From NCBI RefSeq assembly GCF_036924645.1, contig NZ_JAZHRX010000001.1, positions 3,747,501 to 3,811,500 on the forward strand: 64,000 nt of DNA, given 5' to 3'. A model generated the notes under the pieces. The model saw nothing but the letters and a program-made list of their open reading frames with translations. It made no database searches and was not told the DNA's origin. Within the stretch, counting starts at the first letter, position 1, and the number at the start of each line of letters is the position of its first letter. This document shows, in pieces, positions 17,623-25,509 of this stretch. The stretch comes from Bradyrhizobium sp. AZCC 2176 (lineage in GTDB: Bacteria > Pseudomonadota > Alphaproteobacteria > Rhizobiales > Xanthobacteraceae). The translations under genes and the position numbers were made by a program.

Positions 17623-18720
17623 ATGGGATTCAAATGCGGTATCGTCGGCCTGCCCAATGTCGGCAAGTCGACGCTGTTCAACGCCCTGACCGAGACGGCC
17701 GCGGCGCAGGCGGCGAATTATCCGTTCTGCACCATCGAGCCGAATGTCGGCGAGGTCGCCGTGCCTGATCCCAGGCTCGACAAGCTGTCTGCCATCGCAG
17801 GCTCCGCGCAGATCATCCCGACGCGGCTGACCTTCGTCGATATCGCGGGGCTCGTCCGCGGCGCCTCGAAGGGCGAAGGCCTCGGCAACCAGTTCCTCGC
17901 CACCATCCGCGAGGTCGACGCGGTCGCGCATGTGGTGCGGTGTTTCGAAGATTCCGACATCACCCATGTCGAGGGCAAGATCGCGCCCTTGGCCGATATC
18001 GAAACCATCGAAACCGAACTGATGCTCGCCGACCTCGACAGCCTGGAAAAGCGCGTCGACAACCTGGCCAAGAAGGCCAAGGGCAACGACAAGGACGCCA
18101 AGGAGGCGCTCGATCTCGTCAACCGCGCATTGGTGTTGCTGCGCGACGGCAAGCCGGCGCGGTTTCTCGAGCGAAAGCCGGAGGAAGAGCGCGCGTTCAA
18201 TATGCTGGGCCTGCTGACGTCGAAGCCGGTGCTCTATGTCTGCAACGTCGAGGAAGGTTCCGCCAAGGATGGCAATGGCTTTTCCAAGCAGGTGTTCGAG
18301 CGCGCCAAGGAGGAAGGCGCGGTCGCGGTGGTGATTTCGGCCAAGATCGAATCCGAGATCGCGACGCTGTCACGCGAGGAGCGCGCCGATTTTCTCGAGA
18401 CGCTCGGTCTCGAAGAGGCCGGCCTCGACCGCCTGATTCGCGCCGGCTACCAGTTGCTCGACCTGATCACCTATTTCACCGTGGGCCCGAAGGAGGCCCG
18501 CGCCTGGACCATCCATCGCGGCACCAAGGCGCCCGCGGCGGCCGGCGTGATCCATACCGATTTCGAAAAGGGATTTATCCGGGCCGAGACCATCGCCTAT
18601 GCCGATTACGTCGCACTGAACGGCGAAGCCGGCGCCCGCGACGCCGGCAAGCTCAGGCTGGAAGGCAAGGAATATGTCGTCGCCGACGGCGACGTGATGC
18701 ATTTCAGGTTCAATAACTGA
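17623..18720 (+). CDS. ychF: redox-regulated ATPase YchF (OLA1-like)
   Basis: Universally conserved P-loop protein of 365 residues related to Obg GTPases but preferring ATP. Motifs: Walker A GLPNVGKSTLFNAL near residues 7-20, DIAGLVRGASKGEGLGNQFL (G3), a central coiled coil, and NVEE in place of the GTP-specific NKxD, which explains ATP use. A C-terminal TGS domain follows (LDLITYFTVGPKEARAW). It associates with ribosomes and responds to oxidative stress in E. coli. Downstream gene of the rplY-pth-ychF set. Confidence 0.96.
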   Translation: MGFKCGIVGLPNVGKSTLFNALTETAAAQAANYPFCTIEPNVGEVAVPDPRLDKLSAIAGSAQIIPTRLTFVDIAGLVRGASKGEGLGNQFLATIREVDAVAHVVRCFEDSDITHVEGKIAPLADIETIETELMLADLDSLEKRVDNLAKKAKGNDKDAKEALDLVNRALVLLRDGKPARFLERKPEEERAFNMLGLLTSKPVLYVCNVEEGSAKDGNGFSKQVFERAKEEGAVAVVISAKIESEIATLSREERADFLETLGLEEAGLDRLIRAGYQLLDLITYFTVGPKEARAWTIHRGTKAPAAAGVIHTDFEKGFIRAETIAYADYVALNGEAGARDAGKLRLEGKEYVVADGDVMHFRFNN

Positions 18721-18748
18721 GAAATTGGCGCCGCGGATGCGGACCCGC

Positions 18749-18838
18749 TCGGGTGGGCAAAGGCGCATCGCGCCGTGCCCACCATCTTTCCTGACGCGAG
18801 CGAAATGGTGGGCACGCTACGCTTTTGCCCACCCTACA
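18749..18838. terminator. ~90-bp double palindrome between convergent genes, copy 3
   Basis: Left arm GGGTGGGCAAAGGCGC, right arm GCTTTTGCCCACCCTAC, inner arms GTGCCCACCAT / ATGGTGGGCAC. Between ychF (+) and the DUF4282 gene (-). Same family as 4805 and 9733. Confidence 0.6.
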
Positions 18839-18850
18839 ATTCCCGCGTGA

Positions 18851-19144
18851 TCACCGCATCCCGCCCTGATCGCGGATCGCGCCGAGGTGCTCGTTGACAC
18901 GGAAGACGATCAGGATGAATTCCGCGGCGATGCGCGAAAACACCACACCGACCACGACGCCGGCGATCGAGGCCAACAGTAGGACAAATCCATAGAAGGG
19001 GCTGATTGCCATGATGGACAGGCTCGACAAAATGCCGGCGATACCGAATAGCACGATCAAACCGATGACCAGCCAGTAGAAAGTCTTGATGATCGTGGGC
19101 GTGATGAAGCGGTCCCACTGAAACAGATCCTGAAAATCGAGCAT
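18851..19144 (-). CDS. DUF4282 domain-containing membrane protein
   Basis: Protein of 97 residues. It starts MLDFQDLFQWDRFITPTIIK and has two hydrophobic segments, about residues 20-42 and 48-70, followed by a conserved amphipathic stretch EFILIVFRVNEHLGAIRD. This is the DUF4282 layout. The role is unknown. The ATG at 19144 is followed immediately by the conserved N-terminal helix, so the start is well supported. It converges with ychF. Confidence 0.82.
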   Translation of the reverse strand: MLDFQDLFQWDRFITPTIIKTFYWLVIGLIVLFGIAGILSSLSIMAISPFYGFVLLLASIAGVVVGVVFSRIAAEFILIVFRVNEHLGAIRDQGGMR

Positions 19145-19349
19145 CGATGGTTCTCCGGCGAGTCAAAAACCTGGTCCCAGATGGCACAGGGCTAGACCCG
19201 AAAACTGCTTCGGGCAAGTCAGGGGCGAGCGCCGTCACCGGTACTCGCCCGTAGCGAACGAGCCATGCGGGTGGACGGGTTGAGATTGCTGCAAATAACG
19301 GCCACATTCAGGCTTCCTCACCGCAATCCTCAATCCAAATCCCCGATCG

Positions 19350-19811
19350 ATGACAACGCTGACCTTCGAAGACTTCACGCCAGGCCATTTCGGCAGGTTC
19401 GGACCGCGCCACGTCACGCGCGAGGAGATTCTGGCCTTTGCCGCCGAATTCGACCCGCAGCCGATGCATCTGGACGAGGCCGCCGCCAACGCGTCGATGC
19501 TGAAGGGGCTGTCCGGTTCGGGCTGGCATCTCGGCTCGATCATGATGCGGATGCTGTTTGACGGCTTTATCGGCCGCACCGCCTCGCTCGGTTCACCCGG
19601 CGTCAACGAGATGCGCTGGCTGGCACCGCTGCGGCCGGGGGACGACCTGATGCTGGATGTCGACGTCGCGGAGGCCAGGATTTCGAACAGCCGTCCCGAA
19701 ACCGGCATCGTGACCTTCAAGGGCACGATCAGGAACGCGACCGGCGTGGTGCTGTGCGAGATGGAGTCGCCGATCATCGTGCGCCGGCGCGCCGAGGCGG
19801 GAGCGGAATAG
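19350..19811 (+). CDS. MaoC family dehydratase (1)
   Basis: Hotdog-fold hydratase of 153 residues. The hydratase-2 type motif FDPQPMHLDEAAAN with the following GLSGSGWHLGSIMMRML is clear, and the C-terminal part (LRPGDDLMLDVDVAEARIS, GIVTFKGTIRN) completes the domain. Members hydrate enoyl-CoA or related thioesters. A paralogue starts 2 bases after its stop, so the two are almost certainly one operon and may form a heterodimer, as paired small MaoC proteins do in other bacteria (inference). Confidence 0.88.
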   Translation: MTTLTFEDFTPGHFGRFGPRHVTREEILAFAAEFDPQPMHLDEAAANASMLKGLSGSGWHLGSIMMRMLFDGFIGRTASLGSPGVNEMRWLAPLRPGDDLMLDVDVAEARISNSRPETGIVTFKGTIRNATGVVLCEMESPIIVRRRAEAGAE

Positions 19812-19813
19812 CG

Positions 19814-20296
19814 ATGCGTTTCTTCGAGGACATCGAGATCGGCGCGCAGCGTGAGTTTGGCTCGTTCACCTTCACCGCCGACGACATCAAGAAGTTTGCC
19901 ACGCAGTTCGATCCGCAGCGCTTCCACCTCGATGAGGAGGAGGGCCGCAAATCGCTGTTCGGGGGACTGGCTGCATCGGGCTGGCACGTCGCCGCGGTCT
20001 GCATGAAGCTCCTGGTCGCCGACGGCAAGCGTTTGACGGCGGAGGCTGTCGCGCGCGGCGAGCAGGTTGCGGTGTGGGGACCCTCGCCGGGCTTTCGTGA
20101 GCTGCGCTGGATCAAGCCGGTACTGGCCGGCGACACCATCCGCTTTTCCAACCAGGTCGAAACCAAGCGCACCTCGGAGAAGCGCCCCGAATGGGGCATC
20201 CTGCAGGCCCGCAATACCGGCACCAACCAGCGTGGCGAGGTGGTGTTCTCGTTCCTCGCGACCGCCTTCGTGCCGCGGCTGAAGGCGGGTTCCTGA
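19814..20296 (+). CDS. MaoC family dehydratase (2)
   Basis: Second hotdog-fold hydratase, 160 residues, starting MRFFEDIEIGAQREFGSFTF. It carries FDPQRFHLDEEEGRKSLFGG with LAASGWHVAAVCMKLL, so the catalytic Asp/His motif is present in both copies. ATG 19814 lies 2 bases after the first MaoC stop. The extra loop GKRLTAEAVARGEQVAVWGPSPGF distinguishes it from its partner. Confidence 0.88.
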   Translation: MRFFEDIEIGAQREFGSFTFTADDIKKFATQFDPQRFHLDEEEGRKSLFGGLAASGWHVAAVCMKLLVADGKRLTAEAVARGEQVAVWGPSPGFRELRWIKPVLAGDTIRFSNQVETKRTSEKRPEWGILQARNTGTNQRGEVVFSFLATAFVPRLKAGS

Positions 20297-20432
20297 TCAC
20301 TCCCAACATGGTTAGCGAACTGTCCCGTTAGGTCATTGTAATCCATGACTCCACGGAACGGATTTTTTGCTAACGCATTTTGAACTTTCTGCCTGCCAAA
20401 TGCGTCTCAGGGGAAGTACCGAGGGGATGACG

Positions 20433-20576
20433 ATGGCAGATCGCAGCAGCCTGAAATTCGTCGGCTTTATTTTCGCAACCGTCACGATGGCCGTGATGCT
20501 GACCGCCACAATGGTGGTGAAAAGCTACGCCGACGGCGTCTACACGATCGAGGACACCGCGTTCGTCCGCCAGTAG
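20433..20576 (+). CDS. small single-TM protein (47 aa)
   Basis: MADRSSLKFVGFIFATVTM starts a 47-residue protein with one membrane span (about residues 8-29) and a short tail KSYADGVYTIEDTAFVRQ. I chose ATG 20433 because GAGGGG lies 6 bases upstream. The family is not recognised. Similar tiny membrane proteins are encoded at 20639 and 55537. Confidence 0.6.
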   Translation: MADRSSLKFVGFIFATVTMAVMLTATMVVKSYADGVYTIEDTAFVRQ

Positions 20577-20638
20577 TTGCGGGTCGGATAGCCAAGATTT
20601 GATAGCCAAGATCTGATAGCCATGAGCGCTGAAGAAGT

Positions 20639-20776
20639 TCAGCGGCTCCAGATCAGCGTCATTGCCACGACCGCAAGCGTCAGCAGTCCGACGAAACGGA
20701 TCACGATCGTGCCCATGCTGTGCGACGATTGCCGCAGCGGCAGTGAATTCATGTTGTCTGGCTGAACGTTTTGCAT
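20639..20776 (-). CDS. small single-TM protein (45 aa)
   Basis: Reading the minus strand from ATG 20776 gives MQNVQPDNMNSLPLRQSSHS followed by MGTIVIRFVGLLTLAVVAMT and LIWSR. There is a polar N-terminus and one membrane span ending near the C-terminus. GGGGACAC lies about 10 bases upstream. It is convergent with the 47-residue membrane protein gene. The length and composition fit small membrane proteins often left out of annotations. Confidence 0.55.
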   Translation of the reverse strand: MQNVQPDNMNSLPLRQSSHSMGTIVIRFVGLLTLAVVAMTLIWSR

Positions 20777-20932
20777 CGCCGGTGTGTCCCCAAAAGGTGC
20801 CTGCCGCCACGTGACGACATCCGTCTTTGGACGCGACCGTGCTTATAAAGTTCAGATCGAACCCTGCCAAACGAAACCGCCGCGCTTCCATACGGAACGC
20901 GGCGGAGTGTTAGATTTTTGCAACGATCGGGA

Positions 20933-21349
20933 TCAGGCGTTGCGCAGGCCGTCGGCGGCACGCTTCCACTGCGTGACGTTGTCGGCGATCATGCGCGTCG
21001 ACTTCATCGCAGCCTGGCTGAGCTGGGCATAACCCGAGATCTCGCGCTGGACGCGCTGGCCTTCGGCATGCAGCAGGTCGCGGAGGCTTTCGAGTTCGGA
21101 AATCAGCTTCTCGATTTCCGCAAGCGAGGTGCCGGCGACGCGCTGGATCAGCGAATTGACGTTGTTGACGGTGGCTTCCGCGTTCGGATCGAGCGGCGCG
21201 GTGTCCGGAGCCACTGCGGGGCGGCGCAGATAGGCGATGTCGTTGCGAACGAAATCGCGGATGCCGGCCTCGACTTCGGATACGGCGGCGAGATCGTTGT
21301 CGACCTCCGGGGTTTCATCAATCTGTTCGGGGCGAATGGTGGCGTTCAT
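20933..21349 (-). CDS. conserved hypothetical protein (138 aa)
   Basis: A soluble protein of 138 residues: acidic N-terminal half (MNATIRPEQIDETPEVDNDLA), then a predicted helical second half (SLAEIEKLISELESLRDLLHAEGQRVQREIS) likely to form a coiled coil, ending KSTRMIADNVTQWKRAADG. No family recognised and no signal peptide. Codon use is like its neighbours. It may be a rhizobial accessory protein; I cannot assign a function. Confidence 0.65.
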   Translation of the reverse strand: MNATIRPEQIDETPEVDNDLAAVSEVEAGIRDFVRNDIAYLRRPAVAPDTAPLDPNAEATVNNVNSLIQRVAGTSLAEIEKLISELESLRDLLHAEGQRVQREISGYAQLSQAAMKSTRMIADNVTQWKRAADGLRNA

Positions 21350-21531
21350 CGGCTATTCCTCTGTTTCGCTTTCAGGCGAGCGCGGACGTCCCCCGCACGA
21401 CGAAGTGGAGCCTTCCCATCTGCGCTGCCGATTTTGGCCGCATCTGGGCCAATCTGCGGCAATGCTGGATCATTCTCGGGGGCGGCGCCTTCGGGCCGGA
21501 AAACGCATCAAATTGGGACGATTCCTGCCCC

Positions 21532-22446
21532 TTACCAGCTACGTTTAAACCCCGCGCTGAGGCTCTTGCTGGCGGCGCCGGACGGCGTTTCGCCGATCGA
21601 GCCGGAAATGGTGACGCCGTCGAACAGCTTCTGCTCGGCGCCGACCTTGCGCAGCCACTTGTCGTCGGAAGTCGACAGGGTCTGGCCGGCGATCAGGCTG
21701 GTGCCGGTGTCGGCGATACTGAGCCTCGCCGACTGGTCGGTCTCATAGCTGCGCGCCGGATGGCTGACGATGCCGGGCACCGGCACGATGCCCTGCTGGA
21801 TCAAATTGTAGTCGTTCTTCAGGGTCACCGAATACTGCTCGCTGAGCGGTAGCGATTTGCTCAAGGAGGTGCCGAGCCTGCTCTGCTCAGATCCGGGATC
21901 GACGCGGGCCTCGACCGCGGTCTTGTCCCAAATCGAGGCAACGCCGGGGGCGGTGATCGCCGCCCAGGCGGTGCCGGACGATTGCGGCAGGCTGCCGCCA
22001 TTGGCGAGTTTTTCCGAGAGCAGTTCGGATGTCGTCGCCGTGCCCTGCCGTGCGACCGTCATGTCGGCGCCGATGCGCGTATCCCAGAACGGCGAGATGG
22101 ATTGCCTGACCGACACCGCCGAGGTGCCGTTCGCCCTTTCATTGGCGGACCACGCGGCATCCACGCTGGCAGCGGCTTTCGACGCGCCGCTTCCCTTTAG
22201 CGTCGGACCGGTCACGGTCGACGCGTCGACATCAAGCAGGCTCCAGTCGAGCTTGCTGACGTCGATGTCCTTCATGATGTCGACGTCGTTGACGCTGGGA
22301 GCCGCCTCGGACTCTTCCGCCGCAGGCATGTCCGGATCTTCATCCGTCGGCGGCGTCTGTGCCGCTGCTGCCATCATCGAAGCCATGCCGATGCCGGCCG
22401 CCAGCATTGGCAGCCGCGCCCAGCCAAATCGCATTTTGGGAATCAT
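21532..22446 (-). CDS. predicted secreted/outer-membrane protein (304 aa)
   Basis: An N-terminal signal peptide (RFGWARLPMLAAGIGMASMMAAAAQT) is followed by an acidic Pro/Glu-rich linker (PPTDEDPDMPAAEESEAAP). The rest alternates polar and hydrophobic residues and ends in Trp (SLSAGFKRSW). A terminal aromatic after alternating strands is typical of outer-membrane beta-barrels. Segments such as TSLSKSLPLSEQYSVTLKND and TSLIAGQTLSTSDDKWL look like strands. I chose ATG 22446 over 22464 because the signal peptide then has a normal length. Function unknown. Confidence 0.65.
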   Translation of the reverse strand: MIPKMRFGWARLPMLAAGIGMASMMAAAAQTPPTDEDPDMPAAEESEAAPSVNDVDIMKDIDVSKLDWSLLDVDASTVTGPTLKGSGASKAAASVDAAWSANERANGTSAVSVRQSISPFWDTRIGADMTVARQGTATTSELLSEKLANGGSLPQSSGTAWAAITAPGVASIWDKTAVEARVDPGSEQSRLGTSLSKSLPLSEQYSVTLKNDYNLIQQGIVPVPGIVSHPARSYETDQSARLSIADTGTSLIAGQTLSTSDDKWLRKVGAEQKLFDGVTISGSIGETPSGAASKSLSAGFKRSW

Positions 22447-22534
22447 TGCCCGCCCGCATTCCAAGTCGCGCCCAGAATGCGTTCGCTCTGTTGCGAAATT
22501 ATGGCGCGGACAATCTTGCTCACATCAAGCGAAC

Positions 22535-22657
22535 GTCATGGCCGGGCACAGCGCGTCACAGCGCCAGATGACCCGGCCATCCACGCTCCCTTGGGGCTGG
22601 CGAAGGAAGGCGTGGACGCCCGGACGCGAAGATGCGATTTGCGCACCCGGGCATGAC
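22535..22657. repeat. intergenic palindrome (GTCATGGCCGGGC family)
   Basis: Starts GTCATGGCCGGGC and ends ACCCGGGCATGAC, with ATCCACGCTCCC / GGCGTGGA arms inside. Between the secreted-protein gene and the NTF2-like gene. Confidence 0.55.
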
Positions 22658-22678
22658 GATTGGATAGATTGGCGTGAG

Positions 22679-23113
22679 CTACACCGCCATCCGCGGCAGG
22701 TGGATCGGATAGCCCACCGTCTGCTCAACCAGATCGAAGGTATCGACCAGCACGCGGAAGTTGGTGAGGCGGCCGGCCCTGAACTGGGCGAAATGGGCGA
22801 TCCGCAGGCTGATCGGCTTGTTCGAATCCAGCGCCGTCAGCGAATAGCGCATCATCGAGGCGGCCGAATCCACGCCCAGCATGATCGATTCGCGGTCGAA
22901 GCGGTGGACGCGGAAATTGTCCGCGATCTGCCTGATCACCTCGATCACGGCCGCCTTGCCACGGCGGGAGCCGAAGAACGGATACATGTCGATCGGTCCA
23001 TAGATCGCCCAGTCGACGTCCTCGTCGAGCAGGGCTTCGAGATCGGCGGGCTGGCGTTCATTGATCGCGCGATGCAACGCGCGCGAAAAACGCCAGAGAC
23101 TATGCTCTGTCAT
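22679..23113 (-). CDS. NTF2-like (SnoaL/ketosteroid isomerase-like) protein 1
   Basis: Protein of 144 residues with the cone-shaped NTF2 fold pattern: helix 1 (FSRALHRAINERQPADLEALLD), DVDWAIYGPIDMYPFFGSRRGK, then strands (RIAHFAQFRAGRLTNFRVLVDTFDLVEQ). This superfamily includes isomerases, dehydratases and non-catalytic binding domains; no substrate can be named. A second, divergent NTF2-like gene lies 580 bp upstream on the same strand with a small membrane protein between them. Confidence 0.78.
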   Translation of the reverse strand: MTEHSLWRFSRALHRAINERQPADLEALLDEDVDWAIYGPIDMYPFFGSRRGKAAVIEVIRQIADNFRVHRFDRESIMLGVDSAASMMRYSLTALDSNKPISLRIAHFAQFRAGRLTNFRVLVDTFDLVEQTVGYPIHLPRMAV

Positions 23114-23296
23114 TTTGGGTTGGTCCTTGAAAACTGGAATTGCAAACAGCGATCACGCCCTAATGAGCGTCATCATCGACGCCGGGCTGAAATGCTGCAT
23201 TTCACTGTTGCACCCAGAAATAGAGCAGTTCGGCCAAAACACAATTGCCGTTTTTGCATTGCACAAATGCGGCGGTTTCGGCCGTTTTCCGGTCAC

Positions 23297-23563
23297 TCAA
23301 CGGTCGTGGCGGGGCACCGGCTCGCGCTCGATGGCGATCTCGGCGTCGCGAATGGCGATGATGCCGAACAGCAGGGCGCCGCCGATGCCGCCGATCGCGG
23401 CCCCCAACGGCATGAAGGTGAAGAACACCAGCATGCCGCTATAGCCTCCAAAACTCGAGGTTTTGAAGATTTGCACCCAGGCGAGGCCGGTCCCGATGCC
23501 CAGTGTCGCGCCTCCCAGCACCCCCAACGCCAACCCAAGCAAAGCCAGCAACGCGATCTTCAT
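23297..23563 (-). CDS. small two-TM membrane protein (88 aa)
   Basis: MKIALLALLGLALGVLGGAT begins an 88-residue protein with a first hydrophobic span at about 3-32 and a second at about 44-72 (MLVFFTFMPLGAAIGG, ALLFGIIAIRDAE), Gly-rich like small membrane or inner-membrane stress proteins. I chose ATG 23563; the frame stays open further upstream to 23965, but that part overlaps the coding frame of the NTF2-like gene and a palindrome, so it is not coding. Unknown function. Confidence 0.6.
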   Translation of the reverse strand: MKIALLALLGLALGVLGGATLGIGTGLAWVQIFKTSSFGGYSGMLVFFTFMPLGAAIGGIGGALLFGIIAIRDAEIAIEREPVPRHDR

Positions 23564-23644
23564 ATGCTTTTCGTGTCCGGAAACGGCCTTGTGGTGTGTC
23601 ACGGCCAGCACGATGAGGTTCAATGTGTGGGAGAATATCTGGAC

Positions 23645-23684
23645 GTCATTCCGGGTTCGATGCTTCGCATCGCCCCGGAATGAC
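23645..23684. repeat. palindrome GTCATTCCGGG...CCCGGAATGAC
   Basis: A 40-bp near-perfect inverted repeat with loop GATGCTTCGCATCG that is itself palindromic. Located immediately downstream of NTF2-like protein 2, so it may serve as terminator. A longer member is at 60154. Confidence 0.65.
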
Positions 23685-23691
23685 GAACCCG

Positions 23692-24141
23692 CTAGATCGG
23701 GTCCGGCCGCCTGCCGGTCAGGATCGCGGCGACATCGCGTTCGAGCAGTTGCTGGACCAGGTCGAAGGTGTCGATGATTTCCCTGATATGGCTGATCTTG
23801 CCGTTGCGCAGCGTGTAGAAGCCGGCGATGTCGAACTGCACCATGCGCTGATTGATGGTTTTCCGGAAGAACACACGGATAAACGCGGCCGCCTTGTCGC
23901 CTTCGACCACCAGGATCGGCACCTCGCAGCGCAGTTCGGAATAGCGGGCGCGCACCGCATCCCACATCTCGCGCAGTTCGGCCTTGCCGCGGCGATGGCC
24001 CATATGGGGCAGGATATCGATTGGGGCGTTGGCGAGAGACTCGACGTCGTCGGTGCAGCGCTCCAGCGCGGCTTCGACGTTGCCGGAATACAGCACATTG
24101 AGGAAATCCAGGACGTGCTGACGATTTGATCCCTCGGTCAT
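23692..24141 (-). CDS. NTF2-like (SnoaL-like) protein 2
   Basis: Protein of 149 residues with NTF2-fold features: VLDFLNVLYSGNVEAALERC, PIDILPHMGHRRGKAELREM, and the C-terminal DIAGFYTLRNGKISHIREIID. The HRRGKAE / DTFDLVQQLL layout parallels the NTF2-like protein at 22679 (SRRGKAA / DTFDLVEQ), so the two are likely old paralogues. I chose ATG 24141; the frame is open up to 24897 but this upstream part lies under the small plus-strand gene and repeats. Confidence 0.75.
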   Translation of the reverse strand: MTEGSNRQHVLDFLNVLYSGNVEAALERCTDDVESLANAPIDILPHMGHRRGKAELREMWDAVRARYSELRCEVPILVVEGDKAAAFIRVFFRKTINQRMVQFDIAGFYTLRNGKISHIREIIDTFDLVQQLLERDVAAILTGRRPDPI

Positions 24142-24284
24142 TCGCCCACCTTGCCTGTGCTCGACCCGGCTCTTGCGGCCGGCCCCATTGTGAACGGAGC
24201 GGCAGAGGTAATCCGCAAGAAGACTCACATTATGTGACACGGTGGTTTCCAAAAGGTTCATCGCCGCGACATGCGGCCGGCGAC

Positions 24285-24310
24285 GGAACGATCTCGCCGC
24301 AGCCGGCGTT
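24285..24310 (+). promoter_or_regulatory. EcfG-type general-stress promoter (GGAAC-N17-CGTT)
   Basis: GGAAC at 24285-24289 and CGTT at 24307-24310 are separated by 17 bases, matching the known consensus for the alphaproteobacterial general stress sigma factor EcfG. The 59-residue gene begins 29 bases downstream with GGAG in between. Confidence 0.6.
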
Positions 24311-24339
24311 GGCTCTTTCCGTTGATAACGGAGATGATG

Positions 24340-24519
24340 ATGACGAAACCCGTTCCGCCGGTCCCGCAAGACAACCAGAGCCACAAGGGTCCCGGCAGCG
24401 CGCCCAACGTTCCCCTCGACACCACCAAGGGCCATCGCCACGACGAGAAGAACAACATCCGCGAACAGGCCGAGCACGGCAATCTGACGCAGAACACGAG
24501 TAACCGGCGCTCGGGGTGA
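24340..24519 (+). CDS. small hydrophilic protein (59 aa), likely general-stress induced
   Basis: MTKPVPPVPQDNQSHKGPGS starts a 59-residue protein rich in Pro, His, Lys, Asn and Gln (TTKGHRHDEKNNIREQAEHG) with no hydrophobic core, so probably disordered. Three ATGs occur in a row (24334, 24337, 24340); GGAG at 24329-24332 is best spaced for the third. An EcfG-type promoter is at 24285. Composition recalls small hydrophilic stress proteins, but no family can be named. Confidence 0.65.
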   Translation: MTKPVPPVPQDNQSHKGPGSAPNVPLDTTKGHRHDEKNNIREQAEHGNLTQNTSNRRSG

Positions 24520-24557
24520 GGCGGCGGCGCCGCATTCTCGCTGTCGTCCCTGCCTCT

Positions 24558-24573
24558 GTGCGCAATTGCGCAC
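24558..24573. repeat. GTGCGCAATTGCGCAC palindrome
   Basis: Perfect 16-bp palindrome flanked by GTCCCTGCCTCT and TAGGCAGGAACGAC, the same context as the arm at 5864-5910. Confidence 0.7.
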
Positions 24574-24599
24574 TAGGCAGGAACGACGCGGAGTGTTAC

Positions 24600-25280
24600 G
24601 CGCGCGCTCGCTCTGCATTTCAAACAGCAGCAAATCTCCCGCGGCGCCACGCGCCCGAGGATTTGCAATTTCGTTTCGCCCTCGAAAAGCGAGAGGGCGC
24701 AGGGAAAGCCGGGTGCCCTCAGCACCCGCGATCGTGCGCACAAAATGCACACGGGTGACCGCAAGGTGCGCCGGAACACCCGGCCTTCCCTGCGCAATGG
24801 TGTTACGGCTTATAGCGCGCTCTTCCCGGCGACGAATTCCTCTTGCCACCGTCGCTGACGGATTGGCGATCCGCCGAAGCCCGGTTGGGCCCGACAAATC
24901 TCCATCAGCTTGACACCAGCCACGGGTGCCAGAACCACACGCCTTTGCCGTCCGCGGCTTCCTCCACCAAAACGCCTCGACCGGCTCATGTGCTGCCGGC
25001 CAAAATTCTGGCGAAGGCGTTTAAGCGCCGTCCGTCTGCGCGCCGGCCGATCGCTCACAAGCCGAAGCCCGCCCTGCGACCCCTTGCGCGCCCGACGCTG
25101 CCGCGTCCATCGCATCCCGCACCCAACGTCCGTGACGATCGCGATACGCCCCTCTCATGGGTGCGGGATGCGCGGAGTTGTAAGGGTGATTTGGGGTAAC
25201 GGCGAAGGGGAATATTTTTGCCGGGAGCAATGGACCAAGCCCATGCGTGATTTGCCCCGCAGGCAACGCGACCGGTAGTG
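24600..25280. repeat. long dispersed rhizobial intergenic repeat (degenerate copy)
   Basis: This gene-free stretch includes GGCGCCACGCGCCCGAGG, CCCTCGAAAAGCGAGAGGGC (a hairpin), and segments whose translations I recall from many Bradyrhizobium/Rhodopseudomonas database ORFs (TPATGARTTRLCRP, RVIWGNGEGEYFCREQW, GTPGLPCAMVLRL). None of the frames is intact, so I regard it as a multicopy non-coding repeat and not as genes. Confidence 0.5.
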
Positions 25281-25509
25281 GTGCTCACGCACGAATGCCG
25301 GAGCGGTTCGGGCGAAGTGCCGGGTGAGGGGTTTTCGCCGTGCGCTCTCGTGCTTCAGGCAGTGTGATGTCAATCACGGCATAGCTCCCCGATTGATCAT
25401 TCTGCCGCGCATCACCGTCCTCGCCGAGGACGCGCAGGAATCGCCGCCATGAACGCGGATAGCCGCTGACGCGATTTCCGGAGCGACAGGACCGTCTTGC
25501 TCCGCCAGT
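25281..25509. other. intergenic tail of the repeat region, no gene seen
   Basis: Between the dispersed repeat and the end of the PLP-enzyme gene. No ORF with family features, no RNA recognised. Confidence 0.4.

Noticed and set aside
23692..24897. Extended start for the NTF2-like gene (401 residues)
   Set aside because: The added N-terminal part covers a plus-strand gene and repeats and lacks protein-like composition; ATG 24141 gives a normal NTF2-like length.
24516..25278. Plus-strand ORFs in the dispersed repeat
   Set aside because: Broken, multi-frame fragments that I think represent non-coding repeat sequence and not genes.
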